Notes: a model not told the origin generated them from the letters alone. Numbered from the stretch's first letter, positions 1-10,276 are shown. The stretch is 64,000 nucleotides of DNA from a bacterium (GCA_016703265.1 JADJCK010000003.1:124001-188000); one strand, 5' to 3'. Made by a program: numbers and translations.

Positions 1-2943
1 GACTTCGTCGCGCTTCAACCCGTAGTAGGCGCCTTCGGCGACAGTCCCGGCCAGCGGTCGCGGCCCGTCCGGCCCGGGCAGATCGACGGCGCCGGCGCCG
101 ACGGCCACGGCATAGAGCAGCACCTGCATCTCGTCGAATCGCTCGATCTCGCCTTTCGAGGGGCGGGCGCCGGTCTTGAAGTCGATGACGGCCAGGCGAC
201 CCGAGCCGTCGCAGGCCAGGTCCAGGCGGTCGATGCGCCCGGTCAGCACCACGCCCGCGGCCGCCTCCGGCATCGCTGCCGGCACGCGCGCGCGCAAGGC
301 TGCGGCCTCGTCGGCGTCGGCGGTGTCCAGTTCGTGCAGCAGCCAGCCGTGCAGCCGGTCCAGGGGCAGCTCGAACCCGGTCTCGAAGCCGACCGGGCGC
401 CAGTCGATGAAACGCGACAACTCGTGCTCGACGACGGGGTCGATGAGGTCGCGGAAAGCCTCGAGCCACAGCGCGCGATCCGGCTGGTCGCCGACTTCGA
501 GCGCGAGCGCACCCGGAACGAAGGTGGCGACGGCGGCACGATCCAGTTCCCGGCGCGCCGTCTCGCCGTCACCGGCAACGAGTGCCGCGTAGCCGTGGCT
601 GCCGGGCGCCAGGAACCGCTGCAGCACCTCGTGCACCTTCGAGCCGTACTCGCGGCGGCCGAACTCGCGCTGCACGTCCTCGTCGCGGCGCAGCGCGAAG
701 CCGTACTCGAGCAGGAAGCGGTAGGGGCAGTCGAGCCACTTGCGCAGGCCCGACCAGCTGAGGCGCCCGCGTGGCCGCGCCGGCGCCAGCAGTGGCGTGG
801 CCGCCGGCTCGCCGAGGAACGAGCGCTGAGCCGCCTCGATCGCTGCCGTGGCCGGCGCGATCGCGCTCCACGTCGGTGCCGGGGGCGCGCGCAGCAGCTC
901 GGCGTCGGGCGCCAGGCCGTGCACCAGCAGCAGGCGTTCCACCAGCGGCGACGGCAGCACCGGCGAGCCTTCTTCCTCGGCAGGCCAGGTCAGGGCCACG
1001 CGCGGCGCGCCGTGAAGCAGCCGCAGGAACAACTCGGCGTCGGCATCGAGGCTGTCGCGACGGCCGGGCAGGCCCAGCGCCTCGCGCGCGCGGCTGCCCA
1101 GGAACGCCGCACGCGACGGGCGCCGCGGCAGCGAGCCGTCGGCCAGCCCGCCGACCACGAGAAGGTCGAAGCGCTCGAGGCGCGCCTCGAGGTGGCCGGT
1201 CACGAGCAGGCCCAGCCCCGGGTCGCGATGCGGCGGCGCCGAAGCGCCGGCCAGCTGCCGGTTCAGGTCGGCCGCGAACGTCGCCGCCGTGACCACCGGC
1301 AGGCGATGGGCATCGACCGCGAGCTCGTCGAGCAGGCGCGCGGCGGCGATGATGTCCGCACGGTCGGACCCGGTCTCGAGCGGTCGCTCCGCGGCGAGCA
1401 GCGCCCAGGCCTTCCGCAGCGCGGCGAGGTGTTCGGCCCAGGGCGAAAGCCGGCGACCGCCGAGTTCCAGCAGCGGCGACAGCGCGTCACCGATCGCAGC
1501 GACGAACGCCTCCATGCCTTCGGATGCGCGGCGCAGCACGGCGCGGGCCGCCTCGTCATGCTCGCGGGCGCGGCGCAGCAGTGAATCCTGCCCGCCCTGG
1601 AAGGCGTCGTCGCTGCGCAACAGCCTCTCCAGCCGCAGGGTCCACAGCCCATGGCTGCCGTTCGGCACCGCCAGGGCCACGTACGGATGCGCCAGCACCT
1701 CGAGCACCGCCTCGCCGCGCAGGCCCGTCAGCGCCGCCCGCAGCGCGAAGCGCAGCAGCAGTCCGGCCGGCTGCGCCGACAGCGGCTCGCCATGGGTGTT
1801 GTCGACATCGAGACCCGCCTGCCTCAGCTGCGCCGACACGCGCGCGGCCAGGCGACGGTCGGGAACGGCCACGGCCAGCCGCGCCGTGGCGCCGTCGGGC
1901 TCCTGCAGCCGGCGCACGACCAGGTCGGAGATCACGCGCGCCTCGTGTTCCCCATCGCTGCAGGCAGCCAATTCCAGGGCGCCGCCCGGCGTCGGGGAGG
2001 CCAATGGCGGCAACACCGCCGCCAGTGCGTCCAGGCGCTCGCGCAATCCCTGCGGCGCCGCCGGCTGCTTCGTCGCCGGCGCTTCGGCATCGGCGCCCTG
2101 CGCCCCGAGTTGCCGCGCCGCGCGACGCGCGGGCCCGAGCGGGCCGCCGCGCGCATCGGCGGGGTCCCACGTGGCCGTGAGCCGCCGCGAGAGCGGGTCC
2201 GCGTTGGACCCCACGTAGACCATGGCCGCGTCAGCCGCCGCGAGCGCGGCCACCGCCGGGGCCGCGGTGACCGGATCCAGCCGCGTGAAACCGCCGGCGA
2301 GCGCCAGTTCGCAGCGGGCGTGCGGCCACGGCAGCGCGCCGTCCGCGCCGCGGGCCAGCCGGTTGGCCAGCTGCACCTGCGCATCGACCTGGTCACGGGG
2401 AATACAGGCGCGGTAGAGGCGCCAGGCGTCGTGCAGGCTCTGCAGCTCGGTGGCCACGGCCTCGGCTTCGGCCTCGCGCACGGCCATGCGCCCCAGGGCC
2501 TCTTCCAGGTTCGCCGGCAGCAGCAATACATCGGCAAGCTGGTGGCGGCGGATCTCGTCGAAGGTGCGCACCAGTTCCTGGGCCAGCCCCGGCGCGGTTT
2601 CCGGCGGGCCCTGCAGCCAGTCGCCGGCCACCAGCTGGTGCGTCAGGATCAGCGCGCGCGTGCGATCGACGGGCGCATCAGTCGCGGGCGCCAGGCCCAG
2701 CGCGGTCGCGGCCTCGACCGCCAGTTGCGCCGGCGTCAGGATACGCGGCAGCAGCACGGCTTCGCGACCCGAAGCCTCGAAGACGAGCTGGCCGAGGGTG
2801 CGGCAGGCACGTGTCGAGGGCAGGAGCACCAGCGCACCGGAATAGTCGCCGTGGACGGCGCCCGGCAGCCGCGCCGAGAGCTCGGCGGCCATCGTCTCGA
2901 GCAGCGGCTCGGACAGGGGCAGCGGGACGACCTGCGGGGACAT
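1..2943 (-). CDS. addB: AddB-like ATP-dependent nuclease subunit B (3' end off the left edge)
   Basis: 981 codons are visible and the frame is still open at base 1. The protein resembles AddB, the nuclease/helicase-like partner of AddA in RecBCD-type double-strand-break repair in the cytoplasm. The N-terminal two thirds is a UvrD-like fold without an obvious Walker A. The C-terminal PD-(D/E)XK nuclease is recognisable: LRKWLDCPYRFLLEYGF (about residues 730-745, whose Cys matches the first ligand of the AddB iron-sulfur staple), EFGRREYGSKVHEVLQRFL, then GRIDRLD and AVIDFKTG (about 900-925), which carry the catalytic Asp and Lys. The remaining staple cysteines would lie past the edge. Start chosen as ATG at 2943; the Shine-Dalgarno is weak. 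addA would be expected just beyond the left edge. Confidence 0.82.
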   Translation of the reverse strand, partial: MSPQVVPLPLSEPLLETMAAELSARLPGAVHGDYSGALVLLPSTRACRTLGQLVFEASGREAVLLPRILTPAQLAVEAATALGLAPATDAPVDRTRALILTHQLVAGDWLQGPPETAPGLAQELVRTFDEIRRHQLADVLLLPANLEEALGRMAVREAEAEAVATELQSLHDAWRLYRACIPRDQVDAQVQLANRLARGADGALPWPHARCELALAGGFTRLDPVTAAPAVAALAAADAAMVYVGSNADPLSRRLTATWDPADARGGPLGPARRAARQLGAQGADAEAPATKQPAAPQGLRERLDALAAVLPPLASPTPGGALELAACSDGEHEARVISDLVVRRLQEPDGATARLAVAVPDRRLAARVSAQLRQAGLDVDNTHGEPLSAQPAGLLLRFALRAALTGLRGEAVLEVLAHPYVALAVPNGSHGLWTLRLERLLRSDDAFQGGQDSLLRRAREHDEAARAVLRRASEGMEAFVAAIGDALSPLLELGGRRLSPWAEHLAALRKAWALLAAERPLETGSDRADIIAAARLLDELAVDAHRLPVVTAATFAADLNRQLAGASAPPHRDPGLGLLVTGHLEARLERFDLLVVGGLADGSLPRRPSRAAFLGSRAREALGLPGRRDSLDADAELFLRLLHGAPRVALTWPAEEEGSPVLPSPLVERLLLVHGLAPDAELLRAPPAPTWSAIAPATAAIEAAQRSFLGEPAATPLLAPARPRGRLSWSGLRKWLDCPYRFLLEYGFALRRDEDVQREFGRREYGSKVHEVLQRFLAPGSHGYAALVAGDGETARRELDRAAVATFVPGALALEVGDQPDRALWLEAFRDLIDPVVEHELSRFIDWRPVGFETGFELPLDRLHGWLLHELDTADADEAAALRARVPAAMPEAAAGVVLTGRIDRLDLACDGSGRLAVIDFKTGARPSKGEIERFDEMQVLLYAVAVGAGAVDLPGPDGPRPLAGTVAEGAYYGLKRDEV

Positions 2944-3083
2944 GGCGCGGACGGCCTCCGGGCGGGAATCGGGATTCGGACCGGGGCCACACGGGGCGGC
3001 CGCGCTCGTCCCATCTGAAAGGGACGGCATCCTAGCACAGGTGTCGCGGGTTGGGGACCAGGATGAGGCCAGCGGCCGGCAAC

Positions 3084-4226
3084 CTAGTCGACGTTGTACT
3101 CCCACCACCACGGCATTGCCGATTCGCCGAGGATGAACCGCACCAGTTCGGGATACGCCAACTCGGCCCGCACGCAGTTGGCCAGCAGCACCACACCGCG
3201 GCGCCCGTCCTCCCGGCAGACGAGCATGTTCCCCGTCCAGTCGTTGTGGCCGCCCTTGAACCAGAGGGGGCCGGCGGCGTCACGGCAGGTAACCACGGCG
3301 AGGCCGGCCGCCAGGCCGATGGCCGTTCCGCGCGGGTCGGTGGCGTCGACAAGCGTCGGGAACTGGTGGGCAGAAGCGATGGGCAGTTGCGGGCGCACGA
3401 ACTCGGCGCGGGAAGCGGCCGACAGGCCTTCGCCGCGCAGGATCGCGGCCCACAGGAGTGCCTGGTCCCCGATCGTCGTGTCCATCGAACCGGCGGCGCT
3501 GACGCCCGAGCGTTCGTCGTGCGGCTCGAAGGAGCCGTCCATGGCGTAGCCGTCGGCCACCCTGCCGGTGAAATCGGCACGCCATTGCAAAGACGTGTCC
3601 TTCAGGCCGAACCGGTCGAAGAGCCCGGCCTTCATCCCGGCGCCGACATCCAGGCCGAGACCCTCCTCGAGGACCAGCTGCAGGATGTAAAAGCCCTCGC
3701 CCGAATACCCGTAGCGCGTCCCCGGGTCGTGGTGGAAGCGCAGCTTCCCGTCGGGCTCGAGCCAGCGGAAATTGGCAAAGCCCGTGGCATGGTTCAGGAT
3801 GATGCGCGGCGTGAGTCGACGCCATCGTTCATCGCCGGCCAGGTCGGCGAACTCCTCGTACTCCGGCAGCGGGCGCGGCAGCAGGCGGTCAATGGTGGCG
3901 TCGAGGTCGAGCTTCCCCTCATCCACCAGCTGCAGCACGAAGCAGGCAAAGGCCGCCTTCGTGAGCGAGGCCCCGTACATGATGGAAGTGGTCGTCAGCG
4001 GCTCGCCGCGTTCCACGTTGGCGAAACCGAACGCGTTGACCTGCACGACCCGGCCGTCGTCGATGACCGCCAACGCCATCCCCTTCACGTCGTGAACGGC
4101 CATGAGGCGGCGGGCTTCGGCAGCGACTTCCTCCGGGCCGGGCAACGGCGCCGTCGTCGCGGACAACGCCGGCACGGCCGCGGCGATCAGGTAGAGCGCC
4201 GCGAGTACTGGAATTCGCGTTTTCAT
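3084..4226 (-). CDS. Secreted serine hydrolase of the beta-lactamase/PBP4-like family
   Basis: 380 residues with a signal peptide (MKTRIPVLAALYLIAAAVPALSA). It belongs to the Beta-lactamase (PF00144) serine hydrolase family, which includes class C beta-lactamases, D-Ala-D-Ala peptidases and esterases. Motifs in order: SLTK at 87-90 (nucleophile Ser87, general base Lys90), YSG at 174-176 in the Y-x-N position, and KGGHNDWTGN around 324-333 in the KTG/HxG position. Its start overlaps the stop of the upstream membrane protein gene by 4 bases (ATGA), so the two are probably co-transcribed. The substrate cannot be told from sequence; the family is too broad to call an antibiotic-resistance function. 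Confidence 0.88.
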   Translation of the reverse strand: MKTRIPVLAALYLIAAAVPALSATTAPLPGPEEVAAEARRLMAVHDVKGMALAVIDDGRVVQVNAFGFANVERGEPLTTTSIMYGASLTKAAFACFVLQLVDEGKLDLDATIDRLLPRPLPEYEEFADLAGDERWRRLTPRIILNHATGFANFRWLEPDGKLRFHHDPGTRYGYSGEGFYILQLVLEEGLGLDVGAGMKAGLFDRFGLKDTSLQWRADFTGRVADGYAMDGSFEPHDERSGVSAAGSMDTTIGDQALLWAAILRGEGLSAASRAEFVRPQLPIASAHQFPTLVDATDPRGTAIGLAAGLAVVTCRDAAGPLWFKGGHNDWTGNMLVCREDGRRGVVLLANCVRAELAYPELVRFILGESAMPWWWEYNVD

Positions 4227-4738
4227 TTCAGCAATCCCTTCAGGAACTCCGTACGATCAACGTTGGCCACATGCGTGAACCACTCGTCCTGGAACTTGTA
4301 GACGAGGATGCCGATCCAGATCCAGGCCAGGCGCGCGCGATAGATGACCTGGGCGCGCTCCCAGCCCCGGAACCTCGCGATGGTGACGTAGACGAGGAAC
4401 AGCGGCTCCTCGAGGTTGGGGAACCAGAACAGCATCATCTCGTCGTGGGTCATGAAGAACAGCGCCTGGCCGATGGTGCGCAGCGCGAACGTGACGGTGA
4501 TCTCGCGACGGATGGGGCGACGCCAGGCCCAGATGAAGATGAACAGGTAGGCGGTCCAGTCGGCGGCCTTGTCCAGGTTCTGGTACAGCCCGAAGTCCAG
4601 GCCGGCCGGCATGAGCAGGTCGCCATCGACCGAATCGAGCAGCCAGTTGGCCCAGCCCGCGGCAAAGGGGAACCACAGGTAGAGGACGGGCAGAAGGAAC
4701 TTGAGCGCCAGGATCGGGACGATGATCAGGTAGTTCAT
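4223..4738 (-). CDS. Small multi-pass membrane protein, unknown function
   Basis: 171 residues. The N-terminus is a hydrophobic segment (LIIVPILALKFLLPVLYLWFPF), and two or three further hydrophobic stretches follow (AYLFIFIWAW, ALFFMTHDEMMLFWFP, LAWIWIGILVYKF). No enzyme motif is recognised. Translational coupling to the serine hydrolase gene (ATGA overlap) suggests a shared role in the cell envelope, which is inference from position only. Divergent from the Ser/Thr kinase gene across about 156 bases. Confidence 0.75.
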   Translation of the reverse strand: MNYLIIVPILALKFLLPVLYLWFPFAAGWANWLLDSVDGDLLMPAGLDFGLYQNLDKAADWTAYLFIFIWAWRRPIRREITVTFALRTIGQALFFMTHDEMMLFWFPNLEEPLFLVYVTIARFRGWERAQVIYRARLAWIWIGILVYKFQDEWFTHVANVDRTEFLKGLLK

Positions 4739-4827
4739 GCGCCACGCGTCCTTTCCGCCCCGGCAGTGGATTGGCCCGCCATCCTAGCCGCACCGGCCGG
4801 TTTCGCCAAGGCCGCTTCAGCCGCGTC

Positions 4828-4858
4828 TTGACAAACAAGGCGCGCCGCGGCGTACAAT
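4828..4858 (+). promoter_or_regulatory. Sigma70-like promoter for the Ser/Thr kinase gene
   Basis: A consensus -35 TTGACA (4828-4833) is followed by TACAAT (4853-4858, 5 of 6 to consensus). The spacer is 19 bases, longer than optimal. A transcription start near 4866 would give a leader of about 30 bases before the GTG at 4895. Recognised by consensus only. Confidence 0.55.
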
Positions 4859-4894
4859 GGTCGCACATCACCCTGACGATGATCCCGGCGCGAG

Positions 4895-7372
4895 GTGTCT
4901 CCCATCGACCGCATGCGCTTCCACGCCGCCCGCGAGATCTTCATCGACGCCCTGGGCCTGGCGCCCGAGGCGCGCGAGTCCTTTGTGCTGCGTGCCTGTG
5001 GCGACGACCCCAACCTGCTCGACGAAGTGCGCGACCTGCTGGCCAACGATGCGGGTGCCGGGGATCCCGTGGACGGCGCCGATCCGTGGGCGCGGCAGGT
5101 CGTGGTCCCGGAGACGATCGGCCCCTGGCGCATCCTCGGCCTGCTCGGGCAGGGCGGCATGGGGATCGTGTTCAAGGCCCGGCGGCTGGACGACGACGAC
5201 GCGCCGGCGGTGGCGCTGAAGGTGCTGCGGACGGGCCTCGGCGACGCCAATCTCGAACGTCGCTTCCGGCGCGAGGTCGAGGTGCTGCGGCGCCTCGACC
5301 ATCCCGGCATCGCCAGGCTTCTCGATGCGGGCACCGACGACACCGGCGCGCCCTGGCTGGCCACCGAATATATCGACGGCGTCACCCTGAACCGCTGGCG
5401 CGTGGAAACGGAGTCGACACCTGAACAGCGCGTGCTCCTGCTGGCCGAACTCTGCGATGCCGTGCACGCCGCCCATGGGCACGGCGTCATCCACCGCGAC
5501 CTCAAGCCCGAGAACGTCCTGGTGACGCGGGAGGGGCGGCCGAAGGTGCTCGATTTCGGCATCGCGAGGCTGCAGGACGACAGCGTGCCCCTGGCCACGC
5601 TCGTAACGCAGACCTGGCAGCTGCTGGGCACGATCCGCTACATGAGCCCGGAACAGGCGGCGGGCGGCGCGGCAGCCATCGACGAGCGGACGGACATCTA
5701 CACGCTGGGCGTGATCGCCTATGAACTGCTGGCCGGCACCCTCCCCTACAACCTGTCGCGGCTGTCCACGCCGCGCGCGCTGCTCGAGATCACGACCGCC
5801 GAGCCGCGGCCGCTGTCCGGCCGGGACAGCGCGATCGACCTGATCATCCAGCACGCCCTGGCCAAGGATCCCGGGCAGCGATACCCCACCGCTGCCGCGA
5901 TGGCGGACGACCTGCGCCGCCAGGCGGAGAACAGGTCGATCTCGCTGCGGCGACCAGGTCCGACGGCCCGTGTCAGGCGCGCGTTGCGCACGCGGCCCCG
6001 CCTGCGTCGCCTGGCGCTGATGGCGGCGGTGACGCTGGCCGCCGCTTCGGTGACACTGGCCCTGGTGCTGGGCGGCGACAGGAACCAGGGCCCGAACTGG
6101 GAGACGTTCTTCACCATCGTCGAGGAAGCGGATATGCTTCGGCATTCGGGGCCGCGCGACGAGGCGAATTACCTCGCGGCTGCCGCCCTCTTCCAGAAGG
6201 CCCGGTCCGAACTGGTGCAACTGCCGGAAGCACCATTCACCGACGACCTGAACCGGTACATCAGGTGGCGCCTCGGCGAACTCTTCTATTTCCGCGGCGA
6301 CGCCGCCCACGATGCCGCGCTGCTCGAGCAGGCGCGTGGTTACTGGCGCGACGCGGCGCTCGTGCCGTGGAAGCAGGGCAGCGGTCTGGCGATCGACCCG
6401 CGGATGGTCGCCCGCGTGAACATCCTGCAGCTGGGCGCCCACCAGGCCTGGGCTGGTGTCGGCATGGCCCACACCAACCTGGCCGAACTTCAGACACCGG
6501 TGACGCACTGGCGCCTGGCGTACGAGCGTTACCGGATCTCCTGCGAGGCACTGGGCGACGCCACCGGCGCCTTCCACGACGAGTCCGTGCGGCCGAACCA
6601 GCGCCTGGAAGCCCGCGCGCTGGCGCGACTGAACCTGGGCGTCGCGATAGCCTCGCTCGGGGCAGTGCTCGACAGTCTGGACATCATCGATCGCGGCCTG
6701 AAGGAACTGCAGGCCGCGAGGGACCTGAACGGCGTGAAGGACATCAGTCACCATTCGATCCTCGCCGAGGCGATGGGCACGGCGTACCTGGCGCGCTCGG
6801 CGCTGGCTGGAGACGCCGCAGTCGCCAACCTCGACAGTGCGCAGTACTTCCTCGACGCGGCCGCCGGCACGAGGGCGCCGACCTGGATCCGCGGCTACTG
6901 GAGCCTGTGTCGCACGCGCGGCCGCCTGGCCGAGGAACGCGCCCGGCTGGCCGACGACGACAGGGAGCGCACCGAACGGCTGCGCGCCGCCGCCCGGGAG
7001 TACGAAATGGCACTGCAGCCGCTGCGCCCGGAAAAGGACGATTTCGAGTGCGCGCTGGCCCACGCCGACCTGGCCGGGGTGACGGCCTGGCTGGGCGCCG
7101 TGGGAGCGGACCGAACGGCGATCACGCGCGCCGACTCGCTGCTCGCCATCGATTCGATCTTCCTGCAGGACAAGCGCTTCCCCCTCCAGTTCGCCGAGCG
7201 GCAGCTGCGCCTGGGCCAGGTGCGCCTGATGGACTGGCGGCTGGGCGGCGACAGCGCCGACAGCACGGCCGCGATGGACGCCTTCGCGCGGGCACGCGGC
7301 GTCGTGTCGGTGCGGGAACTGCCGAGCCTGCACCGGCGTTCATATGAATTGGCGTCGGCGACGGGAAATTGA
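4895..7372 (+). CDS. Membrane-anchored Ser/Thr protein kinase with large C-terminal domain
   Basis: 825 residues. Residues 1-65 form the small helical domain (R.SFVLRAC.DD..L..EV..LL) common in front of kinases of this type. The kinase domain (about 77-345) is complete: GQGGMG at 85-90, Lys109 in VALKV, HRDLKPEN from 200 with catalytic Asp202, DFG from 220, and SPEQ in the P+1 loop. One membrane span (about 373-393) follows, so the remaining 430 residues, alpha-helical and TPR-like, should lie outside the cytoplasm and could act as a sensor. A GTG start at 4895 is used; an in-frame ATG at 4913 is a possible alternative with GAGGTG upstream. Substrates unknown. Confidence 0.9.
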   Translation: MSPIDRMRFHAAREIFIDALGLAPEARESFVLRACGDDPNLLDEVRDLLANDAGAGDPVDGADPWARQVVVPETIGPWRILGLLGQGGMGIVFKARRLDDDDAPAVALKVLRTGLGDANLERRFRREVEVLRRLDHPGIARLLDAGTDDTGAPWLATEYIDGVTLNRWRVETESTPEQRVLLLAELCDAVHAAHGHGVIHRDLKPENVLVTREGRPKVLDFGIARLQDDSVPLATLVTQTWQLLGTIRYMSPEQAAGGAAAIDERTDIYTLGVIAYELLAGTLPYNLSRLSTPRALLEITTAEPRPLSGRDSAIDLIIQHALAKDPGQRYPTAAAMADDLRRQAENRSISLRRPGPTARVRRALRTRPRLRRLALMAAVTLAAASVTLALVLGGDRNQGPNWETFFTIVEEADMLRHSGPRDEANYLAAAALFQKARSELVQLPEAPFTDDLNRYIRWRLGELFYFRGDAAHDAALLEQARGYWRDAALVPWKQGSGLAIDPRMVARVNILQLGAHQAWAGVGMAHTNLAELQTPVTHWRLAYERYRISCEALGDATGAFHDESVRPNQRLEARALARLNLGVAIASLGAVLDSLDIIDRGLKELQAARDLNGVKDISHHSILAEAMGTAYLARSALAGDAAVANLDSAQYFLDAAAGTRAPTWIRGYWSLCRTRGRLAEERARLADDDRERTERLRAAAREYEMALQPLRPEKDDFECALAHADLAGVTAWLGAVGADRTAITRADSLLAIDSIFLQDKRFPLQFAERQLRLGQVRLMDWRLGGDSADSTAAMDAFARARGVVSVRELPSLHRRSYELASATGN

Positions 7373-7459
7373 CGCCGCCGCCCTGCGGATGCTACACCTT
7401 GTGCCATCGCCCTTGCCTTCCGCTCCCGTCGACCGCCACGAATCCCGAAAGGAACACCC

Positions 7460-10264
7460 ATGCCCCGCCGCCTGTTGCTGGCGCTCTTGTCCTGCGCGCT
7501 GCTGGTTCCCACGCTGTGCCCGGCTGCCGACCTGGCAGCGCCCGTCCCCCTCGATCCTGCGGTGACCACCGGCACCCTGCCCAACGGCCTGCGCTACTTC
7601 GTGCGCCCGAATGCCAAGCCCGAACAGCGGGCCGCGCTGTGGCTGGTGGTCGGCGCCGGGTCGGTGGACGAGGATGACGACCAGCAGGGGCTGGCGCATC
7701 TCATCGAGCACATGGCGTTCAACGGCACGGAGAACTTCCCGAAGCAGGCGCTGGTCAGCTACCTCGAGTCGATCGGCATGCAGTTCGGGCCCGAGGTCAA
7801 CGCCTACACCAGCCAGAACGAGACCGTGTACATGCTTCAGGTGCCGACCGACCAGCCCGGGTTGCTGGACACGGGACTGCGCATCCTCGAGGACTGGGCG
7901 CATCGCGTCAGCTTCGACGAGGCGGAGGTCGACAAGGAGCGTGGCGTCGTCATCGAGGAATGGCGCCTGGGCCGCGGCGCCGACGAGCGGATGGGCGACG
8001 CGCAACTGCCCGTCATCTTCCACGGCTCGCGGTACGGCCAGCGCAACACGATCGGCGACCCGGAGATCCTGCGGAACGCCCCCTACGAGACGTTGCGCCG
8101 CTTCTATCGCGACTGGTACCGGCCCGACCTGATGGCCGTGATCGCCGTGGGCGACTTCGACCCTGCGGTCGTCGAGCAGGCGATCCGCGAGCGGTTCGCG
8201 ACCATGCCTTCGCCCGAGCAGCGCCGCCCCGTGCTGCAGCCCGAGGTACCCGACCACGAGAAGACGCTGTTCGCCATCACGACCGACCCGGAAGCGTCGA
8301 GCTCCGGCGTTTCGCTGCTGATCAAGCACGAGCCGTGGGGTGAATCGACGGTCGGCGACTTCCGCGACGGCCTGCGGGGCGGCCTGGCCAATGCGATGCT
8401 GCGGGCACGACTGTCCGAACTCTCGCGGCAGGCCGACCCGCCGTTCAGCGGCGCGTTCGCCATGGACCGGCGCATGGTCCGCACGAAGGGCGCCTTCACG
8501 CTGCGCGCCACCGTCAAGGAGGACGGTGTGGCCCGCGGCTTCGAGGCGCTGTTGACGGAGCTCGAGCGCGCAACGCGCCACGGCTTCGCCCCCGGCGAGC
8601 TGGAGCGCGCCAAGATCGAGGTGCTGCGGCAGGCGGAACAGGCCGCAGCCGAGATGGACAAGACCGAGTCGCAGCGCCTGGCTCGCTCGCTGCAGGGCTA
8701 CTTCCTGCGCGGCACGCCGTACACCGACGCCGCGCAGCGACTGCAGTTGGTGCGCGACCTGTTGCCGGGCGTCACGCTGCCCGAGGTCGAGGCGCGGCTG
8801 CGCGAACTGACGGAGAAGGGCAGCCGCGTCGTCACCGTCGAGGCGCCGCAGCGCGACGGGCTGGCGATCCCCGACGAGGCCGCCCTCACCGCGATCATGA
8901 CTTCGGTGGCCGCGCGCGACATCCCGGCCTACGTCGATGCCACCGTCGAGGCGCCGCTGGTGCCGGCCGTGCCGGCCCCGGCCGCGATCATCGCGAGCGA
9001 GCAGGACGAGTTGCTGGGCACCACCACCTGGACCCTGGCCAACGGGGCACGCGTGGTGCTGAAGCCGACCGATTTCAAGAACGACGAGATCCTGATGTGG
9101 GCCACAAGCCCCGGCGGCACGTCGTTGATACTCGACGACGAACTGCATCCGCGCGTGACGGCCGCCTCGAACATCGTCGGCAGCAGCGGCGCCGGCGCCT
9201 TCGACCCCACGGCGCTGCAGAAGAAGCTCGCGGGCAAGCTGGTGCGCGTGTCCCCGTATATCTCGACCTACGAAGAGGGGCTGCGCGGCAGCGCCTCGCC
9301 CCAGGACTTCGAGACGCTGATGCAGATGACCTGGCTGCTGGCCACCTCGCCGCGCGAGGACGCCACGGCGTTCAAGTCGCTCCTGGAGCGCCAGCGCTCG
9401 TTCCTGCAGAACCGCGCCGCCGACCCCGAGGCCGCTTTCCGCGACACGATCAGCGTGGTCGTGACCGGCCATCACCCGCGCCGGCAGCCGCCGCGCGTCG
9501 AGGACCTGGACCGGCTTGACCTGGCGGCCTCGCTGGCGTTCTACCGGGAGCGCTTCGCCGACTTCAGCGACTTCACGTTCTTCCTGGTCGGCGCCATCGA
9601 CCCGGCCACGGCGGAGCCGCTGGTGCGCACCTGGCTGGGCAACCTGCCCGGGACGGCCCGGCGCGAGTCGTGGCGCGACGAGGGCATCAAGCTGCCCACC
9701 GGCGTGCAGGAGCGCGTGCTGCACCGCGGCACCGAGCCCAAGGGCATGGTCGAGATGGTGTTCACGGCCCGGCACGAGTGGAGCTGGCCGGAGGAGTATG
9801 CGCTGGATTCGCTGGCCGATGTGCTGCGCATCCGCCTGCGCGAGTCGATCCGCGAGGACAAGAGCGGCACCTACGGCGTGCGCGTGGGTGGCGGATTGAG
9901 CTCGATCCCCTACGGCTACCACCAGCTCAGCATCGGCTGGGGTTGCGACCCCGCGCGCGTGACCGAACTGACCGAAGCGGTCTGGGCACAGCTGAACGAC
10001 ATTGCTGCCAACGGTCCCGACGCCGAGACGCTGGCCAAGGTGACGGCCACCCGGCGTCGCGATGACGAACTGAACCTCAAGCGCAACGACTACTGGCTCG
10101 CGGCGCTGGTGCAGCACCAGCGGCAGGGTTCGGACCCGCACCTGATGCTGCAGACGAACGCCATGGTCGACGGCCTGACCGCCGACGTCATCAAGGCCGC
10201 GGCGCGCAGCGTGATCGACCCGCAGAACGTGGTCAAGGTGGTGCTGCTGCCGCTGGAGAACTGA
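7460..10264 (+). CDS. Secreted M16 (pitrilysin/insulinase) family zinc peptidase
   Basis: 934 residues, consistent with a two-halved M16 peptidase of the PqqL/pitrilysin type. A signal peptide (MPRRLLLALLSCALLVPTLCPAADLA) sends it to the envelope. The inverted zinc motif HLIEH is at 80-84 and the third ligand Glu160 falls 76 residues later in VDKERGVVIEE, as the family requires. The second half has the usual degenerate M16 repeat and R/Y region (SGTYGVRVGGG). ATG at 7460 follows AAAGGAAC at good spacing. It lies 87 bases after the kinase gene; no strong promoter was seen between them, so read-through is possible. Confidence 0.92.
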   Translation: MPRRLLLALLSCALLVPTLCPAADLAAPVPLDPAVTTGTLPNGLRYFVRPNAKPEQRAALWLVVGAGSVDEDDDQQGLAHLIEHMAFNGTENFPKQALVSYLESIGMQFGPEVNAYTSQNETVYMLQVPTDQPGLLDTGLRILEDWAHRVSFDEAEVDKERGVVIEEWRLGRGADERMGDAQLPVIFHGSRYGQRNTIGDPEILRNAPYETLRRFYRDWYRPDLMAVIAVGDFDPAVVEQAIRERFATMPSPEQRRPVLQPEVPDHEKTLFAITTDPEASSSGVSLLIKHEPWGESTVGDFRDGLRGGLANAMLRARLSELSRQADPPFSGAFAMDRRMVRTKGAFTLRATVKEDGVARGFEALLTELERATRHGFAPGELERAKIEVLRQAEQAAAEMDKTESQRLARSLQGYFLRGTPYTDAAQRLQLVRDLLPGVTLPEVEARLRELTEKGSRVVTVEAPQRDGLAIPDEAALTAIMTSVAARDIPAYVDATVEAPLVPAVPAPAAIIASEQDELLGTTTWTLANGARVVLKPTDFKNDEILMWATSPGGTSLILDDELHPRVTAASNIVGSSGAGAFDPTALQKKLAGKLVRVSPYISTYEEGLRGSASPQDFETLMQMTWLLATSPREDATAFKSLLERQRSFLQNRAADPEAAFRDTISVVVTGHHPRRQPPRVEDLDRLDLAASLAFYRERFADFSDFTFFLVGAIDPATAEPLVRTWLGNLPGTARRESWRDEGIKLPTGVQERVLHRGTEPKGMVEMVFTARHEWSWPEEYALDSLADVLRIRLRESIREDKSGTYGVRVGGGLSSIPYGYHQLSIGWGCDPARVTELTEAVWAQLNDIAANGPDAETLAKVTATRRRDDELNLKRNDYWLAALVQHQRQGSDPHLMLQTNAMVDGLTADVIKAAARSVIDPQNVVKVVLLPLEN

Positions 10265-10276
10265 ACGCCCGGACCC

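Noticed and set aside
2731..2745. TTGCGCCGGCG in the addB gene as another repeat copy
   Set aside because: It lacks the second arm and encodes a conserved-looking TPAQL stretch; chance match.
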